From NCBI GenBank assembly GCA_934271725.1, contig CAKQSC010000004.1, positions 1 to 29,832 of the forward strand: a stretch of DNA of 29,832 nt, read 5' to 3'. Below the pieces are notes generated by a model. That model was not told the DNA's origin. It saw nothing but the letters and a program-made list of their open reading frames with translations, and searched no databases. The DNA is from an uncultured Clostridia bacterium (GTDB taxonomy: Bacteria; Bacillota; Clostridia; Christensenellales; Borkfalkiaceae). Positions 29,648 through 29,832 of this stretch are shown one piece after another. The stretch's first letter is position 1. Each line of letters begins with the position of its first letter. The position numbers were made by a program, and so were the translations under genes.

Positions 29648-29724
29648 ATTATCTTGCGAGTTTAATTATTTATATGCTTTAAAAGTTGCAAAAGCGCGTT
29701 TTTATTTCCGTCGGGCGGGGCGTT

Positions 29725-29832
29725 TTAAACTTTTATTATAATTCTATTTTCCGTTATCGTCGCCGTCTGCCGCGGCAAGTTAGTCGACTTGGTTCTTATT
29801 GCCGCTCCGTTCGCCGTCGCGTGCGGTATCGC
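29725..29832 (-). CDS. Possible 3' end of a minus-strand gene, truncated by the window
   Basis: The minus strand is open from the window edge to a TAA at 29725-29727, giving 35 residues ending TATITENRIIIKV. Codon choice (AGA, ATA, GCG) matches neighbouring genes, and the convergent layout with a bidirectional terminator supports a gene ending here. The fragment is too short to identify, and other frames across this stretch are also open, so the call is tentative. Confidence 0.35.
   Translation of the reverse strand, partial: AIPHATANGAAIRTKSTNLPRQTATITENRIIIKV

Noticed and set aside
29538..29741. 67-codon plus-strand frame across the end of mtnN and its terminator
   Set aside because: Starts inside mtnN and reads through a strong terminator hairpin; no ribosome binding site.

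Overview
The window looks like a chromosome fragment of an uncultured low-to-medium GC Bacillota, most likely a gut-type Clostridia. The evidence is consensus sigma-A promoters (TTGACA-17-TATAAT), AGGAGG ribosome binding sites, Gram-positive-style lipoprotein signals, a zinc-type (CxxC...CxxH) ribosomal protein S18, a minimal iscR-iscS-iscU cluster, and heavy use of AGA and ATA codons. I see no phage, transposase or CRISPR array. The taxon is inferred from this style, not from a marker search.

Left part (1-6000). The window opens inside uppP (undecaprenyl-diphosphatase), followed by a possible coupled 31-codon ORF. Next come a minus-strand tRNA-Leu (anticodon AAG) with its own promoter and terminator, then a two-gene divergent module: a small two-helix membrane protein facing an XRE repressor, with two copies of one palindromic operator between them. 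The 425-base stretch 1604-2029 holds no ordinary gene. It carries two divergent strong promoters, each running into its own terminator, so it probably makes two short RNAs. Then come a DUF2156-like/GNAT fusion protein, a dagK-type lipid kinase, and a divergent CCA-adding enzyme that appears to be leaderless.

Centre (6000-18500). One gene of 4115 codons fills 41 percent of the window. It has a single N-terminal hydrophobic segment and then roughly fifty degenerate units of about 45-50 residues ('DDVAxIL...DNLITRALxG...TLKDVI..GGIDALL'). These give way to shorter 'TIGDV' units and a non-repetitive C-terminal domain. I recognise no family or function. It has its own promoter, a structured leader and a strong ribosome binding site, and is the leading candidate for an undescribed system.

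Right part (18500-29832). The rpsF-ssb-rpsR operon has a hairpin leader resembling the S6:S18 autoregulatory element. It is followed by a degenerate cyclophilin-like lipoprotein, a BspA-type leucine-rich-repeat lipoprotein, a hypothetical protein divergent from a Myb/RsfA-like coiled-coil regulator, an Hsp20 chaperone with a CIRCE-like element at its start site, and a membrane protein with a C-terminal SHOCT domain in an operon with a lipoprotein. Next is the iron-sulphur operon iscR-iscS-iscU, possibly with a small YtxH-like protein, then an MTA/SAH nucleosidase. A convergent gene is probably cut by the window end.

Four themes recur: apparent leaderless genes with the -10 box 6-7 bases before ATG; two ten-G tracts upstream of envelope genes, one of them inside a promoter spacer (possible phase variation); operators placed exactly in promoter spacers; and several predicted envelope proteins (three lipoproteins, several membrane proteins and the giant anchored repeat protein).
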